The notes beneath the pieces were generated by a model. It was given only the letters and a program-made list of their open reading frames with translations. It did no database searches and was not told the DNA's origin. A program made the position numbers and the translations under genes. This document shows positions 52,300-61,155 of a DNA stretch of 64,000 bases, one piece after another; positions within the stretch are counted from its first letter, which is position 1, and every line of letters starts with the position of its first letter. Source of the DNA: JAJYKC01 sp035545735 (GTDB lineage Bacteria > Acidobacteriota > Terriglobia > Bryobacterales > Bryobacteraceae); assembly GCA_035545735.1 (NCBI GenBank), contig DASZXS010000024.1:1-64000 (forward strand). Direction: 5' to 3'.

Positions 52300-53928
52300 A
52301 TGCGAAAACCCTTATTGATAGCCCTTACGGGGGCTCTGGCTTGCGCGGCCCTGTGGAGCGCGGACTGGCCCACTCGAAGCGGAAGTCCGCAACGGGATGG
52401 CTGGGCGAGGGCGGAGAAGTCGTTCACAACGGACAATGTGAACGGACTGCAACTGCTCTATAAATACAAGGCGGACAACCGGTCGAGGGGCATGTACTCG
52501 CTGACCGCGCCCATCGTCAACGGGTTTCTGATCACCTATCTCGGATTCAAGGAAATGCTGGTGTTCGCCGGAAGCGATGACAACGTCTACTCCGTGGATG
52601 CCGATCTGAACCGCCTCATCTGGAAAACGCACTTCGACTATAAAGGCGGCAAACCCCAGTCCAAGGCGTCTACCGTTACCTGCCCGGGAGGCCTGACGGC
52701 TTCCGCCGCGATGGCGGGGAGCGCTTCGGCGGTCTTTAGTTTCGGCCGGAAGCCGCCCAAAAAGGGTAAGAAGTCTCCCGTGGGCGGCAGCGGTTTTGGA
52801 AGCCTGGGCGCGTTCTTTGCCGTGAGCAGCGACGGATACTTGCACACGCTGAATACCTCGACCGGCGGGGACCTGATTGCGCCGGTGCAATTGGTGCCGC
52901 CCAATTCCAACGTCCGCAGCCTGAACGTGGAAGACAACGTCGTCTATGCGGCCACGGTGGGCGATTGCGGCGGCGCTCCGAATGCTTTGTACGCTGTGGA
53001 CGTTTCCGAAGAAAACAAGAAAGCCGTCTCGTTTGCGACCAACGGAAGCGGGATTTCCGGAGTCGGGCCGGCGGTGGGCACGGACGGGACCGTGTATGCG
53101 CAGATCGCGTCGGGGCACGGAGACCTGGCGGGCGAATACCACGACACGGTACTTGCCTTATCCGGAGCCGATTTGAAAGTCAAGGATTATTTCACCCCTT
53201 CCGGCGATGCCGCTGCCAGCAAAAGCTGGGCACATGCCGGCGTGACTCCGCTGATTTTTTCCTGGAAAGGGAAAGACGTTGTTGTTGCGGGAGCGAGCGA
53301 CGGGCGCCTGTACCTGTTGCATGCGGATTCGCTCGGCGGCACCGGCCATCACACCCCGGCTTTCCGCACCGAGCCGATCGCGAGCACGGATAAAGGCGGC
53401 GAAGGGCATGGCTTCCGCGGGGCGTTCTCGAGCTGGTTCGATTCCGATTCCGGAACCCGCTGGGTGTATGCGTCGCTGTCCGGGCCTCCCAATCCAGCGT
53501 TTAAGTTTCCAATCGAGAACGGCGACGCCTCAAAAGGCAGCGTCGTGGCGTTTAAGGTGGAAGAGAAGGACGGACAAACGATGCTGACGCCCGCCTGGAT
53601 TTCGGCCAGCGTCCCATCGCCCGCGCCGGTGGTCACCGCCAATGGCGTGGTCTTCGCGCTGGCTACCGGAACGCCGGCGAGCACGGTCCGGCCGGATGGA
53701 AAGCCTTACGCGGCGGCCGCGCTTCAGAAGGCATCCACCCGAGCGACTCTTTACGCTCTGGATGCGGCGACCGGGAAGCAATTGTACTCCAGTGGCACCA
53801 CGGTGAGCGGCCACGCGGCGGGCAGCGGGCTGGCCGTGGCCAACGGCCGGATCTATTTTGCGACCAGCGACAACACCGTCTACTGCTTCGGGTTTCTGAA
53901 AGAGCACCCGCAGTTGACAGAGCAATAA
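52300..53928 (+). CDS. secreted PQQ-type beta-propeller protein, paralog 2
   Basis: 542 residues with signal peptide (LLIALTGALACAALWSADWP) and PQQ-like repeats (MLVFAGSDDNVYSVDADLNR, ALYAVDVSEENKKAVSFATN, LYALDAATGKQLYSSG, IYFATSDNTVYCFGF). Compared with paralog 1 it carries extra loops, including a Lys-rich one (KPPKKGKKSPVGG). The opening WPTRSGSPQRDGWARAEKSF resembles paralogs 1 and 3. It lies 78 bp after the cytochrome gene on the same strand. Confidence 0.78.
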   Translation: MRKPLLIALTGALACAALWSADWPTRSGSPQRDGWARAEKSFTTDNVNGLQLLYKYKADNRSRGMYSLTAPIVNGFLITYLGFKEMLVFAGSDDNVYSVDADLNRLIWKTHFDYKGGKPQSKASTVTCPGGLTASAAMAGSASAVFSFGRKPPKKGKKSPVGGSGFGSLGAFFAVSSDGYLHTLNTSTGGDLIAPVQLVPPNSNVRSLNVEDNVVYAATVGDCGGAPNALYAVDVSEENKKAVSFATNGSGISGVGPAVGTDGTVYAQIASGHGDLAGEYHDTVLALSGADLKVKDYFTPSGDAAASKSWAHAGVTPLIFSWKGKDVVVAGASDGRLYLLHADSLGGTGHHTPAFRTEPIASTDKGGEGHGFRGAFSSWFDSDSGTRWVYASLSGPPNPAFKFPIENGDASKGSVVAFKVEEKDGQTMLTPAWISASVPSPAPVVTANGVVFALATGTPASTVRPDGKPYAAAALQKASTRATLYALDAATGKQLYSSGTTVSGHAAGSGLAVANGRIYFATSDNTVYCFGFLKEHPQLTEQ

Positions 53929-53958
53929 AACGCGAGGCAATTCAAGAAGAGGCTCTGA

Positions 53959-55512
53959 ATGCGAAGATCAAGTCATTTACTGATAGCGGCACTTTTCTGC
54001 ACCGCCGGCTGGTCCGCGGATTGGCTGACCGATGGGGGCGGTCCTCACCGCGACGGCTGGCAGCGGGACGAACACATCCTGAACAAGGACAACGTCAAGG
54101 GCCTCAAGATTCTCTGGAAGCTGAAGTTCGATAACAAGCCCAAGGAGATGCATTCGCTGTTTCCGCCCCTGATCGTGGGCCGCGTGCAAACGAGCGACGG
54201 ACCCAAGCAGATCGCCATTGAAGCGGGCATTTCCGACAACATTTACGCCATTGACGTCGATGCCGGCAAAGTCATCTGGCAGAAGCATTTCGAATATCCC
54301 CCGGTCACCGAGGGGCGGGGACTCAGGGAAGGCGATCCGCTCTGTCCGGGCGGTCTAACGGCGACGCCGATTATCGGAGAGCCGAACGCCAAAGGCGAAC
54401 GAACGCTCTATGTTATGGCCGGCGATGGAAATCTACATTTCCTCAACGTGGCAAACGGCGAGGCGATGCACACGCCCGTGAAGTTTGGCTTCGGCAACGG
54501 CAAGTCGTACGCGCTGAATATCTGGGACGGCTATATTTTTACCACCACATCGCAGGGCTGCAACGGTAATCCGAACCAGATGTGGGCGACGAAGATCGAT
54601 CCGCCCGACGGGAAGGTGCTGACTTTCAACCCGAAGAGCGGAGGCATGTGGGGACGTACCGGCGCCGCAATCGATTCGACGGGCCGGGCCTGGGCGCCCA
54701 CGGGCGATGGCGTTTACGAACCGGAGAAGCAGGTCTACGGAAATGGTTTGGTGGGGGCGCGCGTGGAAGACGGCGAGTTGAAGCTGAAGGATTGGTTTGA
54801 ACCCTCGAATTGGTCCTGGCTCCGCAAGCGCGATCTGGACATGCAGGTCACTCCGGCGATCTTCCCCTTCGATGGCCGCGAATTGATGATCACCGGCAGC
54901 AAGGAGTGCCGGGTTTATCTGCTCGATACCAACAATGCGGGCGGAAACGATCACCAGACGCCGCTGTATCGGACGCCTCTGCTGTGCAACGAGGAAGTGA
55001 ATTTCGCCTCGGCGGGCATCTGGGGATCCATGGCGACCTGGAAGGACTCCGCCGGAACGCGCTGGGCGCTGACGCCGTTCTGGGGTCCGGTACATCGGAA
55101 TTTCAAGCCGCCGGTTTCTTACGGACCGGTGAAGCACGGCGCCATTGTCGCCTTCAAGGTGACCGGCAGCAACGGCAATTACAAGTTGGAGCCGGCGTGG
55201 ATGTCGCGCGATATGAATCGCGCGGAGCCGCCGCTGATCGCGAATGGAGTTGTCTACGCGTACGGAAATGGAGAGAACACGGAACAGGCTTACCCGGATC
55301 GCGGACTGGACGACAACAGCCCGGAGCGGATCAGGAACTCCAGTCATGTGGTTCTCTACGCACTGGATGCGGAGACGGGCAAGGAACTCTATTCCAGCGG
55401 AGATCAGATCTCGTCGTTCAACCACTTCAGCGGTCTCTCACTCGCCAACGGACGGGTGTATATCGCGACTTTCGACAGCACGCTGTACTGTTTTGGGCTC
55501 GAAGGGAAATAA
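53959..55512 (+). CDS. secreted PQQ-type beta-propeller protein, paralog 3
   Basis: 517 residues; signal peptide (LLIAALFCTAGWSADWLTD) and repeats like its neighbours (QIAIEAGISDNIYAIDVDAG, LYALDAETGKELYSSG, RVYIATFDSTLYCFG). It starts 30 bp after paralog 2, so transcription is probably joint. WLTDGGGPHRDGWQRDEHIL at the N-terminus is the shared entry motif of the three. Likely periplasmic; reaction unknown. Confidence 0.78.
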   Translation: MRRSSHLLIAALFCTAGWSADWLTDGGGPHRDGWQRDEHILNKDNVKGLKILWKLKFDNKPKEMHSLFPPLIVGRVQTSDGPKQIAIEAGISDNIYAIDVDAGKVIWQKHFEYPPVTEGRGLREGDPLCPGGLTATPIIGEPNAKGERTLYVMAGDGNLHFLNVANGEAMHTPVKFGFGNGKSYALNIWDGYIFTTTSQGCNGNPNQMWATKIDPPDGKVLTFNPKSGGMWGRTGAAIDSTGRAWAPTGDGVYEPEKQVYGNGLVGARVEDGELKLKDWFEPSNWSWLRKRDLDMQVTPAIFPFDGRELMITGSKECRVYLLDTNNAGGNDHQTPLYRTPLLCNEEVNFASAGIWGSMATWKDSAGTRWALTPFWGPVHRNFKPPVSYGPVKHGAIVAFKVTGSNGNYKLEPAWMSRDMNRAEPPLIANGVVYAYGNGENTEQAYPDRGLDDNSPERIRNSSHVVLYALDAETGKELYSSGDQISSFNHFSGLSLANGRVYIATFDSTLYCFGLEGK

Positions 55513-55645
55513 ACGGCCTTAGTTCGCGCAACATCACCGGCGCGCTCCAAATACCTCCTCCGTTTCCACTGGCCGGGCCTCGCCTTTAACGAAAGGCTGC
55601 GGGATGAATACCCGAACGGCCTCTATTTTCGGGCATTCCGGGTTC

Positions 55646-56032
55646 TTAGTGGGCGGCGGGAGCGAGATCGAGACCGCCGCAATGAAAGTAGATGGCCGTC
55701 ACAAAGTTGGCTTTGTTGCGAAAGCAGCGAGCGGTGTATTTGACCCATTGGACGTTGGAGTTGATGGATTCGCTGGCGGCATTGGTGATGCGGTGCTTCA
55801 GATAGGTCGCGATGTTTTCGAGCCTTCGTTTGAGCATCCGTGCTTTGTCCGACATGGGACGCAGGCGACTGCGGACGGCCCGGTTGTGCCACCAACGGAA
55901 GTGCTTGCGGGCGGGACGTTCGTAGACGTATTCAAAGAATGCCATCATCGCTTCTTTCAGAGCCCAGGCGCGGGCCGTTTTCAGCTTGCTGTCGCCTAGC
56001 ACTGCGAACTGCTTGCGATCTATCGAACGCAC
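55646..56032 (-). pseudogene. ISL3-family transposase, C-terminal remnant
   Basis: 128 residues matching only the end of an ISL3 DDE transposase: KTARAWALKEAMMAFFEYVY, NIATYLKHRITNAASESINS (catalytic-Glu region), WVKYTARCFRNKANFVTAIY and FHCGGLDLAPAAH. The N-terminal zinc and DDE core is missing, so the element is dead. A GGCCTCTATTTTCGGGCATT sequence at 55618-55637 may be its surviving terminal repeat; I do not see the opposite end. It sits between the propeller cluster and the second TonB receptor. Confidence 0.75.
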
Positions 56033-56088
56033 CCACTGAATTGCCGGATGAGCTGTATTTTCTGGACGCCGGAGATGCCCGACAAGGC

Positions 56089-56117
56089 AAAAAAACGGCC
56101 GGGTGTTAACCCGGCCG
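56089..56117 (-). terminator. intrinsic terminator of the second TonB receptor gene
   Basis: Nine-bp stem CGGCCGGGT/ACCCGGCCG with GTTA loop (56096-56117), followed on the minus strand by seven T (56095-56089). It lies 23 bp past the stop of the receptor gene. Confidence 0.85.
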
Positions 56118-56139
56118 GTCTCTCCAGATACAGGCTTCC

Positions 56140-59100
56140 TTAGAACCGGATGGTGCCCGATAGCTGCAACCGGCGCATCACACCGCCGCCGGCAATGCCG
56201 GTGATCTGGCCGGCATTCGGGCTTTGCACGTCGGAGTTCGGACTCCCGAGGTTGGTGTGGTTGAACGCGTTCTGCGCGTCGGCCTTGAGCTGGAACGAGA
56301 ACCGTTCCGTCAATTGGAACGTCTTGCCGAGCGACAGGTCCTGTTGAATGAAGCGCGGACCGAACAGGACGTTGATCGGGTAGTTTCCGAAAGTATTGGC
56401 GCTAGGGAGCAGGAACGTTGAGCCCACACCCCCGACGAACCATTGGTTGCGGTTCCCTTGGGCGCCGGCAAACGGATCGCCACTGCCGATATTCGGCCGG
56501 TTGTTGGGTCCGGCGTTCGGTTTTCCGGGGTAATCTTCCAGTGTCGGCGAAAAGCCGAAGCCGCTGTAGTAGGTCGTGATGCCGGAGAGAGTCCAGCCGC
56601 CGAGGGCCAGACCGACAAACCGGTTCACGTCTCCGCCGTACCTGCGCCCGCGCCCGAACGGAACATCGTAGTTTTGGGCGAAGATCCAGGCGTTGCGCGG
56701 CATCGTATTCGAATAGCCTTGGCCGTCGACCTGGTCGTAGAGGAAATAGTAGTTACTGTCGTAGCCCCATCCTGGACCCCATTGGCGCTGGTAGGTATAG
56801 CTTCCCTGCATCGTCCATCCCTGCCATGCGTTGACTTTGAAGGTCATTTGGAGCGAATTGTATTGCTCGTTGGCGCAGTTGCAGTAATACGACAAGTCCT
56901 GCGTCCAGCCGTATTTGCTGAAGTAAGGACGGTTGGCGTTTGTATCGTTCGCGCCGATCACAAACGGCGCCTGGTTGGGATTAATGGTCTGGCCCGTTCC
57001 AATGAAGCCGTGGCGGTTGGAATTACCCACGTACGACGCTGTCACGGCGACTCGATCGGTAATCTGATGCTGAATGGACGCGTTGTACAGATAGGTCGTC
57101 GGCAGCGTCATCTTCGCGGGCCGGAAATTCACGCTGATGCCATCGGGAAGAGGGAAGGTTCCGTTCGAGCCCACCGTAACGGTCGGCGGAGTGGGCGGTC
57201 CCTGTGCAAGCGTAAAGACATCGGAGAAACCATTCGGAGCATTCAACTGCTGCCGGGAAAGTACCGGCGGGTTTTGCGTTACGTTGTGGCCGAACGTGGT
57301 TCCGAAGGTTCCCAGGTCATAACCCCAGCCGTATCCGGCGCGCAAGACGGTCTTTTTCGCCACTTGGTAGGCAAGGCCGACGCGCGGAGCAAAATTGTTC
57401 CAGGTCATGTCCTGAATACCGTGCGAAGACACGCCGCCCTGGCCAAATACGTACATCAGGCCGTCGTTCAGATTGAGGGTGGCGCCATTCCCCGGTCCGT
57501 TCACCGACTCCGGGAACACCATTTCCCAGCGTAATCCATAGGTCAGCGTGAGCTTTGGCGTCGGACGCCACTCATCTTGCGCATACCAGAACCAGCGCCG
57601 CTGGCGCTCCTGCGCGTTGGTGCTGCTGCTGACGTACCGGTTGAAATTGGTGACGTTGCCGAGAAGGAATGTCGCGAGGCCGATGCCCGGTGTGGCGTTC
57701 GCCCCCGCTTCGGGGACATCTCCGGTGAAGTTTCCACTGAACGTCAATTCGCCGGCGCGATGGTTGTCGCTGGGGACGCGAAGATTTTCCGCCCAGCGTA
57801 TATCCGCGCCGAACTTGAAGCTGTGGTTGCCGTGGATCTTATTCAGGTTGTCAACCCATTGGTATTGCGTCTCAGTCTGGGTCAGCGGGCAGTTGCACTG
57901 GTTTACGCCAAGCGCGTAGCCCAGCCTGTAGTCGTTATTCGGAGCGTTGATGTCGAAATACGGCATCCCGGAGGTGTACGTTTTGTCCAGGTTCAGGCCG
58001 GGAATGCCGGCTTCGGCGGCGGGCTGGGTTCCATAGCCGTTCGGGACGTCGAAGACGTGGTACTTCATCCAGCCGAAACGGAACTCGTTGATCAGGGTCG
58101 GGTTGATGGTGCTGGTCCAACCAATGGCAAGGCTCTGGTTCAGGGATTCCGAACTGCCCGCGTAGTTTCCGAAGTTCGGGCCGCCCGCCAGTTCTCCGAA
58201 GGCCCCGGGGGCCTGTTCTGTCGCCGAGAAGTAGCTATAGCGTCCAAAGACCGAGTTCTTGCTGTTGAGGTAATAATCCCAGCGCGTATTCCACTGATTG
58301 TTGGTAATGTTCACGGCGCCGTTGACCGCGAAGTTGTTGATGAAAGGAGCGCCGGCGATCTGCTGGTAGTTCGGCAGAGGGAAATACTTCAAAATATTGA
58401 GCGCCTGCGGGCTGAGCTGGCTCGTGGGGATCGTGTTGTTCGGGTAGGGCGTGCGGCCTACGCCGGTGTTCGGATCTCCGGTATTGGGATCGTAGATCTG
58501 GTAGTTCGGGTTATAGGCAACCCAGTCGCTGAAATTTCCGGTCCGGTTCATCGCTGTGGGCGTGCTCGTGACGAGCGACCCGCCTTGCGCTTGCCGGTTC
58601 AGTTGGGCATCGCCGAAGAAGAAGAGCTTGTCCTTCAGAATGCGCCCGCCGATGGAGCCGCCGAACTGGTTCTGCCGGTAGGTGGCCGCGGGCAACCCCG
58701 AAAAGGGGTCGGCGGCGAAGGTCGTGAAGCCCGGCGTATTGAGCTGCAGATACTCGAAGGCGGTTCCATGGAAATCGTTCGAGCCGGATTTCGTGGAATA
58801 AGATGCCGTTCCGCCGCCGACGTAGGAGAACTCGGCGTCGAAGAGTTGATTGGCCTGCTTCATCTCGGCGAGAGAGTCAAACGTCGGGTTGATGACGATA
58901 ATTCCGAGAATCGGGTCCTGATTCGTGGTCCCGTCGAGTTCGTAGCCCATGGCGCTGAACAGTTGGCCATTCGTGACCATCTGTACGCTGCCTTGCGGGT
59001 TTTCATCGGAAGCGTGCTGCCAGCCGATCTTGGCGGAGCCGGGCTGCAACAGTTCCATCGACTGGAGATTGCGCCCGATATTCGGCAGGTCGTTAATCTG

Positions 59101-59532
59101 CTTGGTGGTAAAGGTCTGGGAGACGTCGGCGCGGTCGGACTGCAGCAGAGGAGTGGTTGCGGTGACCTCCACTTCGGTCGTGACATCCCCAACCTTGAGA
59201 GCGGTGTCGAAGCGTGACACTTCGTTAACCCGTACGGGGATATCGTTCGAAACGGCCTTTTGGAAGCCCGGCGCTTCCACGCTGACCCGGTACAGGTCGG
59301 GGATCAACTGCCCTTTCACGTAGTTTCCGGAAGCGTCGGTCGTAACAACGAAGCTTACGCCTTTGGAGGGGTCGGCGATGGTCACTTTCGCGTTGGCGAC
59401 TGCAGCGCCCGTCGAATCTGTAATGGTGCCGACAATATTACCGAAAACCTGCTGCGCGCTGGCCGTCGGGCTGATGCAGAGCAGCAAGCCGAAGAACAGG
59501 CACCCAACGTGGGAAGCCAGTTTTCTATTCAT
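56140..59532 (-). CDS. Oar-like TonB-dependent outer-membrane receptor
   Basis: From ATG 59532, 1130 residues. Signal peptide (LFFGLLLCISPTASAQ), regulatory-like sandwich (GTITDSTGAAVANAKVTIAD), plug (LPNIGRNLQSMELLQPGS, YVGGGTASYSTKSGSNDFHG) and a large barrel ending RRLQLSGTIRF. An upstream ATG adds 15 residues but AAGGAG and the signal peptide support 59532. Importer or surface protein of unknown ligand. A clear terminator follows, so it is a monocistronic unit. It is divergent from the regulator at 59774, repeating the arrangement seen at 27-32 kb. Confidence 0.88.
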   Translation of the reverse strand: MNRKLASHVGCLFFGLLLCISPTASAQQVFGNIVGTITDSTGAAVANAKVTIADPSKGVSFVVTTDASGNYVKGQLIPDLYRVSVEAPGFQKAVSNDIPVRVNEVSRFDTALKVGDVTTEVEVTATTPLLQSDRADVSQTFTTKQINDLPNIGRNLQSMELLQPGSAKIGWQHASDENPQGSVQMVTNGQLFSAMGYELDGTTNQDPILGIIVINPTFDSLAEMKQANQLFDAEFSYVGGGTASYSTKSGSNDFHGTAFEYLQLNTPGFTTFAADPFSGLPAATYRQNQFGGSIGGRILKDKLFFFGDAQLNRQAQGGSLVTSTPTAMNRTGNFSDWVAYNPNYQIYDPNTGDPNTGVGRTPYPNNTIPTSQLSPQALNILKYFPLPNYQQIAGAPFINNFAVNGAVNITNNQWNTRWDYYLNSKNSVFGRYSYFSATEQAPGAFGELAGGPNFGNYAGSSESLNQSLAIGWTSTINPTLINEFRFGWMKYHVFDVPNGYGTQPAAEAGIPGLNLDKTYTSGMPYFDINAPNNDYRLGYALGVNQCNCPLTQTETQYQWVDNLNKIHGNHSFKFGADIRWAENLRVPSDNHRAGELTFSGNFTGDVPEAGANATPGIGLATFLLGNVTNFNRYVSSSTNAQERQRRWFWYAQDEWRPTPKLTLTYGLRWEMVFPESVNGPGNGATLNLNDGLMYVFGQGGVSSHGIQDMTWNNFAPRVGLAYQVAKKTVLRAGYGWGYDLGTFGTTFGHNVTQNPPVLSRQQLNAPNGFSDVFTLAQGPPTPPTVTVGSNGTFPLPDGISVNFRPAKMTLPTTYLYNASIQHQITDRVAVTASYVGNSNRHGFIGTGQTINPNQAPFVIGANDTNANRPYFSKYGWTQDLSYYCNCANEQYNSLQMTFKVNAWQGWTMQGSYTYQRQWGPGWGYDSNYYFLYDQVDGQGYSNTMPRNAWIFAQNYDVPFGRGRRYGGDVNRFVGLALGGWTLSGITTYYSGFGFSPTLEDYPGKPNAGPNNRPNIGSGDPFAGAQGNRNQWFVGGVGSTFLLPSANTFGNYPINVLFGPRFIQQDLSLGKTFQLTERFSFQLKADAQNAFNHTNLGSPNSDVQSPNAGQITGIAGGGVMRRLQLSGTIRF

Positions 59533-59730
59533 AGATTTATTTCGTCTCCTTGTCGCACGATCGGCGCACACGGGCAATATGGCAGGCTACTCACTTGACA
59601 TTCTCCCCAGTAGGCGATGCCGGACTTTTGCCGCCCTTTTATGGCCAACCCCTAGCGTGTTATCGATAATGGATCCGTATTAGATTTGGAACAAGTTTAA
59701 GGGGGTTTGTTACGGTTAAGTAAATAAAGT

Positions 59731-59756
59731 TTCGCGCTTGCAAACGCTTGCGCGAA
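59731..59756. promoter_or_regulatory. inverted repeat upstream of the second membrane regulator
   Basis: Arms TTCGCGC and GCGCGAA with a 12-bp spacer, overlapping a direct repeat CGCTTGC-AAA-CGCTTGC. It lies 17 bp before ATG 59774 and may be an autoregulatory or receptor-controlling operator. Confidence 0.45.
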
Positions 59757-59773
59757 TTGTTACGCTCGGTTGC

Positions 59774-61045
59774 ATGGCTGTTACAGGGGCAGCCCACCGG
59801 CGGCTTTCCGCCAATCTCGCTCAGGTTGAAAGAGTGGTGCAAAGCCCGATCCTCCACGGATCGGAATCTCTTTGTAAACTCCTGCGGTACCTCGCGGATA
59901 AGGCGATGGAGCAGCCAGGCGTTCCCGTCAAGGAATATCAGGTCGCGACGGAGGTGTTTGGGCGTTCGGGGAATTTCGACCCCCGGCTGGATTCCACCGT
60001 CCGCGTGCAGACCGGGCGTCTTCGATCCAAGCTGGCCGAATACTACGCGTCCGCGGGCGACGACGATTCGGTCGTCATTGAAATCCCGAAGGGCGCCTAT
60101 TTGGTGACTTTCGCTCCCAGGCTCCATTCCGCACCCGCCGACGCGGGCGTGAGCGGCGCCGGCAGCAGGGATGCCGGCGAACCGGAAGGGGACCATTTCA
60201 AGAATGGACCTCCACGCGGGATCGTTTGGCTCCTGGGCGTGTCCCTGGCCGTGGCGCTGGTAGTGATCGCCATTCTGGCGCTTCGCGAACCCGTCGCGGC
60301 GCCGAAGGTCTCCATCACCGTCGCGGATTCGGTCCGGGACTTCTGGAAAGGCTTCCTCGCAGGCGGGCAGGACCCTCTCGTGGTCTACAGCAATGCCGCG
60401 TTCGTCGGACGCCCCGAGACCGGCCTGCGCTATTTCCGCCCGGAGACCGACGGCCGGACCCCCATCATCGATCATTACACCGGGGTGGGGGAAGTTCAGG
60501 CCATCCATGACCTCGATTTGACATTTCGCCACCTGAACGGCGAGATACGCCTTGAGCGCGGGCAACTGGTTTCTCTCGATGACGTGCGGAACAATAATGT
60601 GATCTTTGTTGGGTCTCCTTCCGAAAACCTCACTCTGCGCGACATTCCGGGCGCCCGCGACTTCGTCTTCCAACGCCTGACCGCAACTTCGCGCAAGGGC
60701 GATCTCGGAATTTTCGACCGGCACCCCCAGCCGGGCGGAGCGCCGTATTATCTGGCTGCTCCTTCCACTCCGCTGGTGGAAGACTACGCCTTGATTGCGA
60801 GAGTCCCCGGCCTCAATCCCTCAAACTGGACGCTCATTCTGGCCGGCATTACGACGCTCGGCACCCAGGCCGCCGCCGAATATGTCTGCCGCGCCAACAC
60901 CCTGGAGCTGTTGATGAAGAAGTTGCCGCGGGGGAAACCCGATGCCGCGTTCGAGGCGCTTCTGCATGTAAAGGTCACACGCGGGGTGCCGGTGCAATCG
61001 GAACTGGTGGCGGTTCGCACGGCTACGCACCCGCAATCGCAATAG
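59774..61045 (+). CDS. ToxR/CadC-topology membrane regulator, paralog of 30701-32104
   Basis: 423 residues from ATG 59774 (a TTG 12 codons upstream is open but would put the operator-like repeat inside the gene). N-terminal domain as in the first copy: LCKLLRYLADKAMEQPGVPV, ATEVFGRSGNFDPRLDSTV, RVQTGRLRSKLAEYYASAG, VIEIPKGAYLVTFAP. One TM helix at about 150-171 (IVWLLGVSLAVALVVIAIL). Periplasmic part shares FWKGFLAGGQDPLVVYSNAA, HYTGVGEV, VRNNNVIFVGSPSENL and LILAGITTLGTQAAAEYV with the paralog. Divergent from the TonB receptor at 56140-59532. Confidence 0.7.
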   Translation: MAVTGAAHRRLSANLAQVERVVQSPILHGSESLCKLLRYLADKAMEQPGVPVKEYQVATEVFGRSGNFDPRLDSTVRVQTGRLRSKLAEYYASAGDDDSVVIEIPKGAYLVTFAPRLHSAPADAGVSGAGSRDAGEPEGDHFKNGPPRGIVWLLGVSLAVALVVIAILALREPVAAPKVSITVADSVRDFWKGFLAGGQDPLVVYSNAAFVGRPETGLRYFRPETDGRTPIIDHYTGVGEVQAIHDLDLTFRHLNGEIRLERGQLVSLDDVRNNNVIFVGSPSENLTLRDIPGARDFVFQRLTATSRKGDLGIFDRHPQPGGAPYYLAAPSTPLVEDYALIARVPGLNPSNWTLILAGITTLGTQAAAEYVCRANTLELLMKKLPRGKPDAAFEALLHVKVTRGVPVQSELVAVRTATHPQSQ

Positions 61046-61062
61046 CGGGCGCTGCGAAAACT

Positions 61063-61090
61063 GTGAATTCGCAATATATTGCGATTTCAC
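61063..61090. promoter_or_regulatory. 28-bp near-perfect dyad before the ABC exporter operon
   Basis: A 16-bp perfect palindrome TCGCAATATATTGCGA (61069-61084) is extended by GTGAA and TTCAC arms with one mismatched pair (13 of 14 pairs). It lies 65 bp before the ABC ATPase start. A likely operator; also able to form a strong hairpin, but without a T-run. Confidence 0.6.
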
Positions 61091-61155
61091 GAATGCGGGG
61101 CCATTTGCTTCCAATCGTTTAGCGACTGGCCGCGTTCCTGCCTAACCTTTTGGCC

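Noticed and set aside
57577..59217. 546-codon open frame antisense to the second TonB receptor
   Set aside because: Val/Arg/Gly-rich shadow of the receptor gene; no signal, domain or start site support.
59738..59773. TTG start for the second membrane regulator
   Set aside because: Would place the inverted repeat inside the gene and adds residues not present in the paralog; ATG 59774 is preferred.
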